Positions 1-8,034 of a stretch of DNA of 64,000 bases are shown here, one piece after another. The stretch comes from Solirubrobacteraceae bacterium. GTDB taxonomy: Bacteria; Actinomycetota; Thermoleophilia; Solirubrobacterales; Solirubrobacteraceae. The DNA lies in the NCBI GenBank assembly GCA_023230855.1, contig JALNWQ010000003.1, positions 62,001-126,000 on the forward strand, given 5' to 3'. The stretch's first letter is position 1; the number at the start of each line of letters is the position of its first letter. The position numbers and the translations under genes are program-made. The notes beneath the pieces were generated by a model. It was not told where the DNA came from. It did no database searches and saw only the letters and a list, made by a program, of their open reading frames with translations.

Positions 1-354
1 GAGCTTCTTCGCGGCGGCGAGGCCCTTGGCGGGGTTCTGGCCGTCGTCGATCGTCGTGACCTTCACCGGGTGGCCGTTGATGCCGCCGGCGGCGTTCGTG
101 TGCTTCTCCCAGGCGGTCAGCACGTCGGCGCTGCGACCGAGCGATCCGGCGAGCGGACCGGTGGCGCTGACGATGCTGCCGACCTTGATCGGGTCGCCGG
201 CCGGCGCGTCGGCGCCGTCCGCTGCGGTGGTCGTGGCGGCGGCGCCGCCCGACGTCGTGGTCTCCGACTCCTCGTCGTCGCCGCACGCGACGAGCGTGAA
301 CGATGCGAGCGCCACGAGCGCGATCGTCAGGAACGCGATCCTGAACCTCTCCAT
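1..354 (-). CDS. LIV-type ABC transporter substrate-binding lipoprotein (partial, C-terminus off window)
   Basis: The visible 118 residues start at ATG 354 and run off the left edge. They show a lipoprotein signal peptide with a lipobox ending FTLVAC, an acidic and Thr/Ala-rich linker, then PIKVGSIVSATGPLAG, which is the opening strand of type 1 periplasmic-binding proteins such as LivJ/LivK. The protein should sit outside the membrane, bind a small ligand and hand it to the permease. It lies 41 bp downstream of the livF-like gene on the same strand and so is probably the last gene of that importer operon. The ligand cannot be read from the fragment; proximity to a catabolic cluster suggests an aromatic or carboxylic substrate rather than an amino acid. 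Confidence 0.85.
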   Translation of the reverse strand, partial: MERFRIAFLTIALVALASFTLVACGDDEESETTTSGGAAATTTAADGADAPAGDPIKVGSIVSATGPLAGSLGRSADVLTAWEKHTNAAGGINGHPVKVTTIDDGQNPAKGLAAAKKL

Positions 355-394
355 GTGGGCCTCTCCTCTGTGGTTGCTGTGGTGGTGAAGTCGG

Positions 395-1189
395 TCAGCC
401 ATCGGTGGCCTCGCCCTCGGGGGTGCCAGGCCCGTCCCCGGCGGCCGAGGCGCTCCGGCCCGCGCCGCTCGCGTCGGGGTCGCCGTCGGATCCGCCGAGG
501 TACCGGCGCAGCACGTCGTCGCGGTCGAGCTCGCCGGGGGCCCCGGTGAACGTCGTCGTCCCGCGGGTGAGCAGGTGGACCCGGTCGGCCATCGCGAGCG
601 CCCGGTCGACGTACTGCTCGACCAGCACGAGCGACGTGCCCTCGGCGGCCAGGCCGGTCAGGGCCGCGAAGATCTCGTCGACGATCCGCGGCGCGAGCCC
701 CATCGACACCTCGTCGAGCAGGACGACCGCCGGCCGCGCGAGCCAGCAGCGGGCGAGCGCGAGCATCTGCTGCTGACCGCCCGACATCGTGCCCGCCACC
801 TGCCCGGCCCGCTCCTCGAGGATCGGGAACGCGTCGAACACCCGTCGCGGCTCGGCGGCCCGCTCCCACGGCGGGGTCATGAGCCGCAGGTTCTCGCGGA
901 CGGTGAGCTCGCGGAACACGCCCCGGCCCTCGGGGACGAGGCACAGCCCGGCGCGGGCGCGACGGTGCGGGGCCGCCGTCGTCATCGCCGCGCCGCCGAC
1001 GCGGACCTCGCCCGCGGACGGTCGCAGTTGCCCGGACGCCACCCGCAGCAGCGTCGTCTTGCCGGCGCCATTGGGGCCCAGCAGGGCGACGATCGAGCCG
1101 GCCTCGACGGTCAGGTCGACGTCCCGCAGGACCGGGGCGGCGCCGTACCCGGCGGTGATCCCCGACAGCTCCAGCACGGGGGCGCTCAT
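395..1189 (-). CDS. livF: LivF-like ABC transporter ATP-binding protein
   Basis: This 264-residue ATPase has a Walker A motif GPNGAGKTT near residue 35-43, the signature MSGGQQQMLALARC and a Walker B VVLLDEVSMGLAP, all characteristic of the LivF subunit of branched-chain amino acid type importers. Its ATG overlaps the stop of the upstream permease-ATPase fusion by 4 bp (ATGA), so the two are translationally coupled. It supplies the second of the two different ATPase domains that this transporter class uses. The last 25 residues are a Gly/Asp/Ser-rich tail beyond the usual LivF end. Substrate unknown. Confidence 0.93.
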   Translation of the reverse strand: MSAPVLELSGITAGYGAAPVLRDVDLTVEAGSIVALLGPNGAGKTTLLRVASGQLRPSAGEVRVGGAAMTTAAPHRRARAGLCLVPEGRGVFRELTVRENLRLMTPPWERAAEPRRVFDAFPILEERAGQVAGTMSGGQQQMLALARCWLARPAVVLLDEVSMGLAPRIVDEIFAALTGLAAEGTSLVLVEQYVDRALAMADRVHLLTRGTTTFTGAPGELDRDDVLRRYLGGSDGDPDASGAGRSASAAGDGPGTPEGEATDG

Positions 1190-4014
1190 CCGGCCACCTC
1201 CTCGGTCGGCGGGGCCACGTCCTCGACGTCGGGGTCCCCCAGGTAGGCGGCCTGGACCTCGGGGGACCGGCGGACCTCGTCGGGCGTGCCCCGGAAGATC
1301 GGCCGGCCGAAGTCCAGGACGAAGATCTCGTCGCACGCCGACAGGACGAGCGACATGTCGTGCTCGACGAGGAGGATCCCGACGCCGCGCTCCGCGACGA
1401 CGCGGGCGAGGATCTCGCCGAACCGGGCGGTCTCGCGGTGGTCGAGGCCGGACGACGGCTCGTCGAGCAGGAGGATCCGGGACGGCCCGGCCAGGCACCG
1501 GGCGAGCTCGACGAGCCGTCGCTGGCCGGTCGGCAGCGCGCCGACCCGCACGTCGGCGAGCGTCGCGACGTCGCAGAGCGCCATCGCGCGGTCGGTCGCG
1601 TCGCGCACCGTCGCGCCGTGCCCGGGGCGCGGGACGGCGTGGGCGATCGGGTTGGCCCCCGCCATCGTGCCCTCGGCCCCGATGGCGACGTTGTCGCGGA
1701 CGGTGAGCGACTCGAAGAGCTCCATCTGCTGGAACGTGCGCCCCAGGCCGAGCCGCGCGCGCTGCGCCGGACCCAGCCGGGTGACGTCGCGCCCGTCGAG
1801 CAGCACCCGGCCGTCGGACGGTCGCACGAGGCCGGAGCAGGCGTTGAACGTCGTGGTCTTGCCCGCCCCGTTGGGCCCGATGAGGCCCGTGATCCGTCCG
1901 GTGGACGCCTCGAGGTCGAACCCCTCGACGGCGACGAGTCCGCCGAACCGCACCGCCAGGCCGTGGACCTCGAGCTTCCCCGGGTCGACGCGCTCCGGGG
2001 CCGCGCCGGGCAGGCCGGCGCCCGGCGTCGACGGGTCGACGGTCGGCGTGGCCGACGCCGCCGGATCGACCGGCGGGACGTCGGACGTCGAGACGTCGGC
2101 GGGGGACGCGCCGGCCGGCGCGGCGTCGGACGTCGTGGCGTCGACCGCGGCGACGGGACGCGTCCGGCCGATCCGGCCGAAGGTCGCGTCGATCGCGGCG
2201 CGGATGGGCGCGGGAGTCGTGAGCCGTCGGGATCCGGCGGCGACCGCGATCGCCGCGACGCCGAACACGAGCTGCTGCCACGACGCCACCTCGGCCCCGT
2301 CGAGGTACGCCGGCACGAGGATGAGCGCGGCGGCCGCCATCAGCGCGTACCACGGCTCCCGCCCGAAGGCGATGACGACGATCGCGACGTACGTCAGCGA
2401 CAGCAGCGGCGGGTAGGCGTCGGCGGACGCCGTGCTCTGGGCGACGGCGGCCAGCGCCCCGCCGATCGCCGCGAGGAACGCCGAGATGCAGAACACGAGC
2501 ACGCGGGTGACGTCGACGCTCACCCCGCTCGTGGCGAGCGCCCGGGGCGAGTCCGCCATGCCGCGCAGCAGCCGACCGAGCCGTCCGCGGTTGAGCAGGA
2601 CGACGAACGCGCAGGCCGCGACGGTGATGCCGAGGACGAGGTAGTAGTACGCCTCGTCGCCCTCGAACCCGCCGGGACGTGGCTGCTCCAGGCCCGACCC
2701 GGTCGAGTCGAACATGAAGTCCTGCGTGTAGAGCATGTACTGCAGCAGGACGCCGAACCCGAACGTCGCGAGGGCGAGGTAGAGCCCGCCGAGGCGGATC
2801 GCCGGGATCGCCAGCAGCGCGCCGATCGGGACGGCCACGAGCCCGGTGAGCAGCAGGGCGACGAGCCACGGCACGCCGCCGTCGACGGCGAGCTGCGAGA
2901 ACGCCGCCGCGCCGATCGCGGTGAACCCGACGTGGCCGAGCGACACCTGCCCGGACGTGCGCACGAGCAGCCCGAGCGACAGGAAGATGATGACCGTCGC
3001 CAGGGCGACCGTCCACTCCGTCAGCCGCAGGCCGACGAACTGCGGGACGAGGAGCAGCCCGACGAGGACGACGACCGCGAGCGCGACCTGGAACGCGTCC
3101 GGCGCGACCCACTCCGGGCGGCGTCGGACGATCGTCTCGGCCCGGGTCGCGAGCCACCCCCGCGGGTAGACGAGCAGGACGGCGAAGAGCACGAGGAACG
3201 GCAGGCCCGACGGCAGGCCGGCGAGGAGCCCGTCGGTGAACCACTTGGAGCACAGCGACGCGAGGACGCCGATGAGGAGGCCACCGGCGAACGTCCACGG
3301 CAGGCTCGTGAACCGGCCGATCGCCGCGGCGCCGAACGCCTGGACGACGAGCAGCGTGAGGAGCACCGGGTCGAGCTGGAGCACCGGGGCGAAGAGCACC
3401 CCGGACGCCGCGGCCAGCGACGTCCCGACCATCCACGCGAGCCGGCGGGTGCGGACCGGGCTGGTGCCGGCGAGGTCCAGGAGCGGCGCGTCGTTGACCG
3501 CCGCCCGCATCGCCAGGCCGGTCCGGGCGCGGCGCAGGTAGATCGACAGCCCGATCGTCGCGGCGACCGCGAAGAGGAAGGTGACGAGGTCGGAGTACTG
3601 GACGATGGTGCCGCCCAGGTCGAAGTCCCCCGACGGCAGGAACTGCGGGACCTCGCGGACCTCGGTCTGCCCGTAGTGGAGCGTCACCGCCGCCTGGATC
3701 GCGACGAGCACGCCGATCGTCGCCGCGATCCGCAGCTCGAGGGTGGCCCCGCTGATCGCCCGGGCCAGGAACTCGAACAGCACCCCGATGACGGGACCGA
3801 CGACGAGGACGCAGATCGCGGCCGCGATCGGCCACGACGTGCCGTGCAGCACGTGGAGCTCGTAGAACGCGTACGCGCTGACCGTCGCGATCGCCCCGTG
3901 GGCGAAGTTGAAGACCCCTGACGTCTTGTACGTGACGACGAGCCCGATGGCCGCCAGGCCGTAGATGGCGCCGACGGTGAGGCCGGCGACGATGAAGGGG
4001 AGGAGATCGGACAT
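1186..4014 (-). CDS. LivH-LivM-LivG fusion: two permeases and one ATPase in one polypeptide
   Basis: The 942-residue chain contains three complete LIV-transporter modules in order. Residues about 1-295 are a LivH-type permease beginning with a hydrophobic GLTVGAIYGLAAIGL helix, residues about 303-605 are a LivM-type permease with the conserved GQVSLGHVGFTAIGA stretch, residues about 605-690 are an Ala/Pro/Asp linker, and residues about 693-942 are a LivG ATPase (Walker A GPNGAGKTT near 711-719, signature LPTGQRRLVEL near 828, Walker B ILLLDEPSSGLD near 848). With the downstream LivF and lipoprotein it would form the importer from three genes instead of five. LivM-LivG fusions are known in actinobacteria; the three-part fusion is rarer. 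No strong ribosome-binding site is visible before ATG 4014. Confidence 0.93.
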   Translation of the reverse strand: MSDLLPFIVAGLTVGAIYGLAAIGLVVTYKTSGVFNFAHGAIATVSAYAFYELHVLHGTSWPIAAAICVLVVGPVIGVLFEFLARAISGATLELRIAATIGVLVAIQAAVTLHYGQTEVREVPQFLPSGDFDLGGTIVQYSDLVTFLFAVAATIGLSIYLRRARTGLAMRAAVNDAPLLDLAGTSPVRTRRLAWMVGTSLAAASGVLFAPVLQLDPVLLTLLVVQAFGAAAIGRFTSLPWTFAGGLLIGVLASLCSKWFTDGLLAGLPSGLPFLVLFAVLLVYPRGWLATRAETIVRRRPEWVAPDAFQVALAVVVLVGLLLVPQFVGLRLTEWTVALATVIIFLSLGLLVRTSGQVSLGHVGFTAIGAAAFSQLAVDGGVPWLVALLLTGLVAVPIGALLAIPAIRLGGLYLALATFGFGVLLQYMLYTQDFMFDSTGSGLEQPRPGGFEGDEAYYYLVLGITVAACAFVVLLNRGRLGRLLRGMADSPRALATSGVSVDVTRVLVFCISAFLAAIGGALAAVAQSTASADAYPPLLSLTYVAIVVIAFGREPWYALMAAAALILVPAYLDGAEVASWQQLVFGVAAIAVAAGSRRLTTPAPIRAAIDATFGRIGRTRPVAAVDATTSDAAPAGASPADVSTSDVPPVDPAASATPTVDPSTPGAGLPGAAPERVDPGKLEVHGLAVRFGGLVAVEGFDLEASTGRITGLIGPNGAGKTTTFNACSGLVRPSDGRVLLDGRDVTRLGPAQRARLGLGRTFQQMELFESLTVRDNVAIGAEGTMAGANPIAHAVPRPGHGATVRDATDRAMALCDVATLADVRVGALPTGQRRLVELARCLAGPSRILLLDEPSSGLDHRETARFGEILARVVAERGVGILLVEHDMSLVLSACDEIFVLDFGRPIFRGTPDEVRRSPEVQAAYLGDPDVEDVAPPTEEVAG

Positions 4015-4047
4015 CTGAAGGGCGCCCCCCGACCCCGGTCGGGCTCA

Positions 4048-4060
4048 GGACAGCGCGTCC
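4048..4060. promoter_or_regulatory. Degenerate copy of the GGACA-N3-TGTCC operator
   Basis: The sequence GGACA-GCG-CGTCC has one mismatch in the arms compared with the four perfect sites in this window. It lies 34 bp upstream of the importer ATG, a distance similar to that of the other sites. Alone it could be chance in GC-rich DNA; its position makes it worth listing. Confidence 0.35.
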
Positions 4061-4220
4061 AACCTACATGTCCGCATTCGGTATGTGCGGGATCTTTCGC
4101 GCGCTCGACCATCCGTCCAGCACGTGCGGCGTTCGCCCTGCCAGACAGGACGTAGCCCGGTCCGCGTTGCACGCCGAAGCGGCTCGCGTCAACCGTCGTG
4201 GACACCCATCCCTCCTGACG

Positions 4221-4233
4221 GGACATGGTGTCC
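4221..4233. promoter_or_regulatory. GGACA-TGG-TGTCC inverted repeat, candidate operator
   Basis: A perfect 5-bp-arm inverted repeat with a 3-bp spacer lies in the gap between the importer operon and the dioxygenase operon, about 207 bp upstream of the importer start. The same arms and spacer length recur upstream of the dioxygenase, P450 and acyl-CoA synthetase genes, which suggests binding by one dimeric repressor, plausibly of the TetR type. No regulator gene of that kind is in the window. Confidence 0.6.
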
Positions 4234-4347
4234 GGACCCGGGTTTCGGGTCGGTGCGTCCGAGGGTGCCGCGCAGCGCGTCGGCCCCGCGGCGCGACGGC
4301 CCGCAGGGCGTCGGTCCCGCAGGGCACCTGCCCCGCGGGACCCCGCG

Positions 4348-4626
4348 TCACTCGTCGTCGGCGGCCGCCGGCGCCTCGCGCCAGCGGTGGAACGACGGGT
4401 CGAGGAACTTGTGCAGCGCCCCGTCCGGGAGCCACGCGAGCGTCTCGAGCTCGAGCGGGTCGAGGAACCCGACCCGGCCGGTCTTGAGGTCCTCGATCCG
4501 CAGGCGCGGGCCGTTGCCCTCGCGGTCGATCGAGCACGCGACGGCCGCGAACTCCGACACGAGCTCGACGGCGGCGCCGGCGTCGGCGTCGCGCAACGGG
4601 AGGGAGCGCTCGCGACGATCGGTCAT
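4348..4626 (-). CDS. Small conserved-looking protein coupled to the dioxygenase subunits
   Basis: A 92-residue soluble protein starts at ATG 4626, where its first base is also the last base of the beta-subunit stop (TGATG). It has no signal peptide, no cysteine pair or metal motif, and no resemblance to a ferredoxin. The centre reads as a compact alpha/beta domain (RLRIEDLKTGRVGFLDPLEL). Tight coupling as third gene after alpha and beta subunits suggests an accessory role for the oxygenase, such as assembly or substrate handling, but this is inference. I do not recognise the family. Confidence 0.7.
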   Translation of the reverse strand: MTDRRERSLPLRDADAGAAVELVSEFAAVACSIDREGNGPRLRIEDLKTGRVGFLDPLELETLAWLPDGALHKFLDPSFHRWREAPAAADDE

Positions 4627-5192
4627 CAGATGAGGAACGCCAGGGTGTGCAGCGGCCGGTCGTTGCCGACGATGCGCACCTTCTTGTAGGCGATCTCGAA
4701 CGTCTCGCCCTTGCGCCGGAGCTTGTACTCGTAGCGGCCCGCCCAGTGGACGATGCCGCGCTCGCGCGACTCGAACACGAGGAAGTTCGCCCCGACGAGG
4801 AGCAGATCGTCCGCGTCCGGGTCGGTGCCGAGGAGCTCGACGTTCGTGACGTTGCGCCGCAGCGCCGACGGCGGCGTCTGGGAGTGCCGCTTGCCGGTGT
4901 GGTACTGCTTGATCCGCAGGCCGATCCGGGAGCGGTTGTCGAAGATCACCGACATCGACGTCGTCGGGTCGATGTCGTCGCCGTTGGCCGGCACCCAGTA
5001 GATCGCGTCGTCGGCCCACAGGGCCTCCCACGCGTCGTACTCGTGGTCGTCGGCCAGGCGGGCCTCGCGGTAGAGGAACTGCTCGACCTCGTGGAGCAGC
5101 TGCAGGTCGACCGGGCCGCGCGTGACGGCGTACCCGTCCGGCCCGTCGCCGGCGACGGTCGGCGCCGCGGGAGCGGCCGCTTCGGTGGACAT
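4626..5192 (-). CDS. Aromatic ring-hydroxylating dioxygenase beta subunit
   Basis: This 188-residue protein has the cone-shaped NTF2-like fold sequence typical of Rieske oxygenase small subunits: an N-terminal helix EVEQFLYREARLADDHEYDA, then WEALWADDAIYWVPA, and a C-terminal YKKVRIVGND strand. The usual length of these subunits is 160-190 residues. Its start overlaps the alpha-subunit stop by one base, as expected for subunits made in equal amounts. The beta subunit is structural in the alpha3beta3 hexamer and contributes to substrate range in some members. An Ala/Pro-rich 20-residue extension precedes the domain. Confidence 0.9.
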   Translation of the reverse strand: MSTEAAAPAAPTVAGDGPDGYAVTRGPVDLQLLHEVEQFLYREARLADDHEYDAWEALWADDAIYWVPANGDDIDPTTSMSVIFDNRSRIGLRIKQYHTGKRHSQTPPSALRRNVTNVELLGTDPDADDLLLVGANFLVFESRERGIVHWAGRYEYKLRRKGETFEIAYKKVRIVGNDRPLHTLAFLI

Positions 5193-6469
5193 CAGGCGTT
5201 CTCCTCCATGAGCTCGCGGTAGTGCTTCCAGATCGCCCGCTGCGGGACCTCGTCGGTCGCGTCGCCGATGGTGAACCCGTCCTCGTCCTGCCGCTCGCGG
5301 TGGGTGCCGCGGGCGATGACGAGCCACTCCGGGCTCTTGGCGTGGGCGCCGCGCTGGTTGCGCTCGTACATCTCGGTGTCGTCGGCCAGCAGCATGCCGG
5401 CGGGACCGACCGACCCGATCGTCTGCTGGAGCATCCGGCGGTTGATCTGCGGCTCGCCCTTGTACTGGATCGCCGTGACGTGCTGGACGGTCTTGTCGAC
5501 CTCGACCGGCTGGATCACGAAGATCTGGATCTCGGCGATGAAGAGGTTGGGGAAGATCATGATGTGCGGCGCGCCGTCGATCATGATCTCGCGGGCGCGC
5601 TTCTCGCCCCGCGCCTCCTCGAGGTGCTTGACGTACTCCGGGAGCCGCTCGGCGGTCGTGCCGAACCAGCTCATCGGCTGGTCGCGCTCGCGGAACTCGG
5701 GGCGCAGGTCGTTCTCGGTGTGGCCCTTGCCGAGGTCGCGGCAGACGGCGGTCGACTTCTCGCCGTAGAGCTCGCCGATCTTGGAGTCGGCGACCGAGAA
5801 GATCGACGCGTGGACGAACTGCGGGTGGTACCCGTCGGTCTCGTTCTCGACGAGCATCTTCCAGTTCGCCTTGGCCTCGTGCTGGAGCCAGCCGGCGCTC
5901 AGCTCGATCTCGCCGGTCGGCGACAGCTCGACGAGCCGGTCGATGGCGTCGGCGGCGGCGCCGAGATGCTCCTCGAGGGTCTCGCCCTCCTCGGCGAACG
6001 AGCCGAAGACGAAGCCCTGGTAGATGCCGATCCGCGGCACGCGGCCGAGGCCGAGCTCCTTCTTCTTCTCGCGGCCGCCGTAGCCGGAGTTGAACGGGTA
6101 GCCGAGGAGCTTGCCGTTGTTGGAGAACGTCCAGCCGTGGTACGGGCAGCGGAACGCGCTCGAGTTGCCCTTGGCCGCGTCGCAGACGAGGTTCGCCCGG
6201 TGCGTGCAGCGGTTGAGCAGCAGGTGGATCTCGCCCTGCTTGTCGCGGGACATGATCACCGGCTGCGGGCCGATGTTCTTCAGGACGTAGTCGTTGGGCT
6301 CCGGGATCTCGGAGACGTGCCCGACGAAGACCCAGGTCTTGTACCAGATGCGCTCCAGCTCGAGCTGGAAGATCTCCTCGTCGGTGTAGAGCGAGCCGTG
6401 GACGCGGTCGGCCTCGATGAGGTCGCCCCACGCCGGCTCGGTGGTCACGTTCGTCGTGCTCATCGTCAT
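5192..6469 (-). CDS. Aromatic ring-hydroxylating dioxygenase alpha subunit (Rieske, benzoate-type group)
   Basis: The 425-residue protein carries the Rieske [2Fe-2S] ligands C88-T-H90 and C108-P-Y-H111. The mononuclear iron site is visible as D212-G-Y-H215 with H220 (NETDGYHPQFVH), and D363/D364 in ADDTEMYERN is the likely carboxylate ligand. It should add both atoms of O2, or hydroxylate, on a cyclic substrate using electrons from a ferredoxin or reductase. Neither electron-transfer partner is encoded nearby. The sequence style (EIPEPNDY, GWTFSNNGKLL) resembles benzoate/toluate-type large subunits. ATG 6469 lies 4 bp after GGAAAGG; an in-frame ATG at 6463 would have a more usual spacing of about 9 bp, so the start may be two codons later. 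Confidence 0.93.
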   Translation of the reverse strand: MTMSTTNVTTEPAWGDLIEADRVHGSLYTDEEIFQLELERIWYKTWVFVGHVSEIPEPNDYVLKNIGPQPVIMSRDKQGEIHLLLNRCTHRANLVCDAAKGNSSAFRCPYHGWTFSNNGKLLGYPFNSGYGGREKKKELGLGRVPRIGIYQGFVFGSFAEEGETLEEHLGAAADAIDRLVELSPTGEIELSAGWLQHEAKANWKMLVENETDGYHPQFVHASIFSVADSKIGELYGEKSTAVCRDLGKGHTENDLRPEFRERDQPMSWFGTTAERLPEYVKHLEEARGEKRAREIMIDGAPHIMIFPNLFIAEIQIFVIQPVEVDKTVQHVTAIQYKGEPQINRRMLQQTIGSVGPAGMLLADDTEMYERNQRGAHAKSPEWLVIARGTHRERQDEDGFTIGDATDEVPQRAIWKHYRELMEENA

Positions 6470-6571
6470 CGGTCCTTTCCGTCCCCTCGGTTCACGCGCC
6501 GACGTCCACCGGCCCGTCCGTGGTGCGGATCGGGGCGACGGTGCCGTCTCCCTTGATCCTACACCACGTCA

Positions 6572-6584
6572 GGACACGGTGTCC
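6572..6584. promoter_or_regulatory. GGACA-CGG-TGTCC inverted repeat, candidate operator
   Basis: A perfect copy of the shared inverted repeat lies in the 134-bp gap between the P450 stop (6604) and the dioxygenase alpha start (6469), 103 bp upstream of the latter. It is the only obvious regulatory sequence in the gap and is expected to control the dioxygenase operon. Confidence 0.65.
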
Positions 6585-6603
6585 GATCAGCGCCGCCGGT
6601 CGC

Positions 6604-7836
6604 TCAGGCGGCCTCGCGGGCGCCGGGCTTGAACCGGATCGGGAGGTGCTCCAGGCCGTTGGCCCAGTTGTTCGGGACGCGCTTGAAGTCGCCGGCGAGC
6701 TCGACGTCGTCGAGCCGACGGATGACCTCCTCGAGGATCACGCGGATCTCGAGCCGGGCGAGGCCCGCGCCGAGGCAGAAGTGCCGCCCGCCGCCGCCGA
6801 ACGCCTTGTGGTCGGGCTTGACGCGCTGGATGTCGAACGTCTGCGGATCCTCGAAGACGTCCTCGTCCCGCGACGCGCTCGTGTACCACATGACGACCTT
6901 GTCGCCGGCCTTGAGCTGCTGGCCGCCGAGCTCGACGTCCTTCGTCACCGTGCGGGCGAACCACTGCACCACGGTCGTGTAGCGGAGGATCTCCTCGACC
7001 GCCACCGGGATGATCGACGGGTCGGCCTTGAGCGCGGCCAGGGCCTCGGGGTGGCGGAGCAGCTCGAGGAACCCGGTCGCCGTCGTGTTGCGGGTCGTGT
7101 CGTTGCCGGCGAACGCCAGCAGGCCGAAGAACACGAGGATCTCGGGGTCGGTGAGCTTCTCGCCCTCGACCTCGGCGTTGCGCAGCCGCATGACGAGGCT
7201 GTCGGTCGTGCCCTCCGCGATCTGCCGCTCGATCTGCTGGTGCAGGTAGCCGCTCATCTCCATGAGGGTGGGGATGGCGTCGCCCTTGACCGAGCGCGAC
7301 GCGACCTCGATCTGCTCGGTCCACTCGGCGAACTTCGGGATGTCCTCCTCGGGGACGCCCATGAGCTCGGTGAGGACCGCCAGCGGGATCGGGATCGCGA
7401 CGTCCTGGGCGAAGTCCGCCTCGCCGCGCTCGATGAACGCGTCGATCGTCTTCGTCACCCGGGCCCGGACGCCGTCCTCGAGCGCGTTGACCGTGGCGGG
7501 GACGAACGCCGTCTGGAGGATCTTGCGGTACTTCGTGTGCTGCGGCGGGTCCATGTACAGCAGCAGGTTCCGCGTGACGTCGAGCGGGAAGATGTGGTCG
7601 GGGTCGAGGAAGATCCCGCCCTCGTACGACGAGAACGTCTCGGTGTCGCGGCTGATCGCCGACACGTCGGCGTGCCGCGTGACCGACCAGAACCCGGCGC
7701 CGCTCGGCAGCGTGTTCCAGCGTACGGGCGCCTCGGCCCGCATCCTCGCGAAGAGGTCGTGCGGCGCGCCGTCCGCGAACCACTTCATGTCCATGATGTC
7801 GATCTCCGCCAGATCGACGTCCGTCGTCGTTGCCAT
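6604..7836 (-). CDS. Cytochrome P450 (CYP125/CYP124-like bacterial class)
   Basis: The 410-residue protein has all P450 hallmarks: the I-helix oxygen-activation motif AGNDTT at 243-248, ExxR at E282-R285, and the haem loop FGGGGRHFCLG with thiolate ligand C354. The wording around these motifs (FFGLLAFAGNDTTRNT, KAFGGGGRHFCLGAGLAR) resembles actinobacterial P450s that hydroxylate terminal methyl groups of sterol side chains or branched lipids, such as CYP125 and CYP124, though I cannot assign the subfamily. It needs an external ferredoxin and reductase, none of which is adjacent. It probably starts oxidation of an alkyl group, feeding the aldehyde dehydrogenase next door. Confidence 0.93.
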   Translation of the reverse strand: MATTTDVDLAEIDIMDMKWFADGAPHDLFARMRAEAPVRWNTLPSGAGFWSVTRHADVSAISRDTETFSSYEGGIFLDPDHIFPLDVTRNLLLYMDPPQHTKYRKILQTAFVPATVNALEDGVRARVTKTIDAFIERGEADFAQDVAIPIPLAVLTELMGVPEEDIPKFAEWTEQIEVASRSVKGDAIPTLMEMSGYLHQQIERQIAEGTTDSLVMRLRNAEVEGEKLTDPEILVFFGLLAFAGNDTTRNTTATGFLELLRHPEALAALKADPSIIPVAVEEILRYTTVVQWFARTVTKDVELGGQQLKAGDKVVMWYTSASRDEDVFEDPQTFDIQRVKPDHKAFGGGGRHFCLGAGLARLEIRVILEEVIRRLDDVELAGDFKRVPNNWANGLEHLPIRFKPGAREAA

Positions 7837-7892
7837 TCGGGGCCCTCCTCGAGCAGAAAGAACGGCGACAGCCTATCCTAGACATGCAGACC

Positions 7893-7905
7893 GGACAACC
7901 TGTCC
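7893..7905. promoter_or_regulatory. GGACA-ACC-TGTCC inverted repeat, candidate operator
   Basis: A perfect copy of the shared inverted repeat, extended to 6-bp arms (CGGACA and TGTCCG), lies 57 bp upstream of the P450 start. This is near typical promoter positions and would suit repression by a dimeric regulator. Confidence 0.7.
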
Positions 7906-7978
7906 GTTCGGCGGGTCCGTCGGCGATGTCGTCCGCCCCGCGCGTCTCTCGGCCCCGCCGCCGTCCCCGCCCCCGGAA

Positions 7979-8014
7979 CGACGACGGCCGCCGGGATCCC
8001 GGCGGCCGTCGTCG
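7979..8014. terminator. 36-bp perfect palindrome downstream of the aldehyde dehydrogenase
   Basis: An uninterrupted palindrome with 18-bp arms centred on GATC begins 21 bp past the aldehyde dehydrogenase stop. As RNA it would make a very stable GC hairpin with no U-tract, the usual appearance of intrinsic terminators in GC-rich actinobacteria. It separates the aldehyde dehydrogenase unit from the P450 promoter. Confidence 0.75.
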
Positions 8015-8034
8015 CAGCGTGCTGTCGTCCGCGG

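Larger units (their letters stand above)
4015..4347. other. Intergenic region upstream of the importer operon
   Basis: This 333-bp gap separates the importer start from the end of the small dioxygenase-linked gene. I find no credible gene in it. It carries a perfect 13-bp inverted repeat at 4221-4233 and a one-mismatch copy at 4048-4060, both described separately, so it probably holds the importer promoter. The stretch 4240-4345 is very GC-rich with repeated GCGGGACC-like words and may form the terminator of the dioxygenase operon. Confidence 0.6.

Noticed and set aside
1360..3921. Long plus-strand frame (853 codons) opposite the importer fusion
   Set aside because: It translates to an Arg/Asp/Glu/Gly-rich, low-information sequence and lies exactly antisense to a gene with clear transporter motifs; it is a GC-driven shadow.
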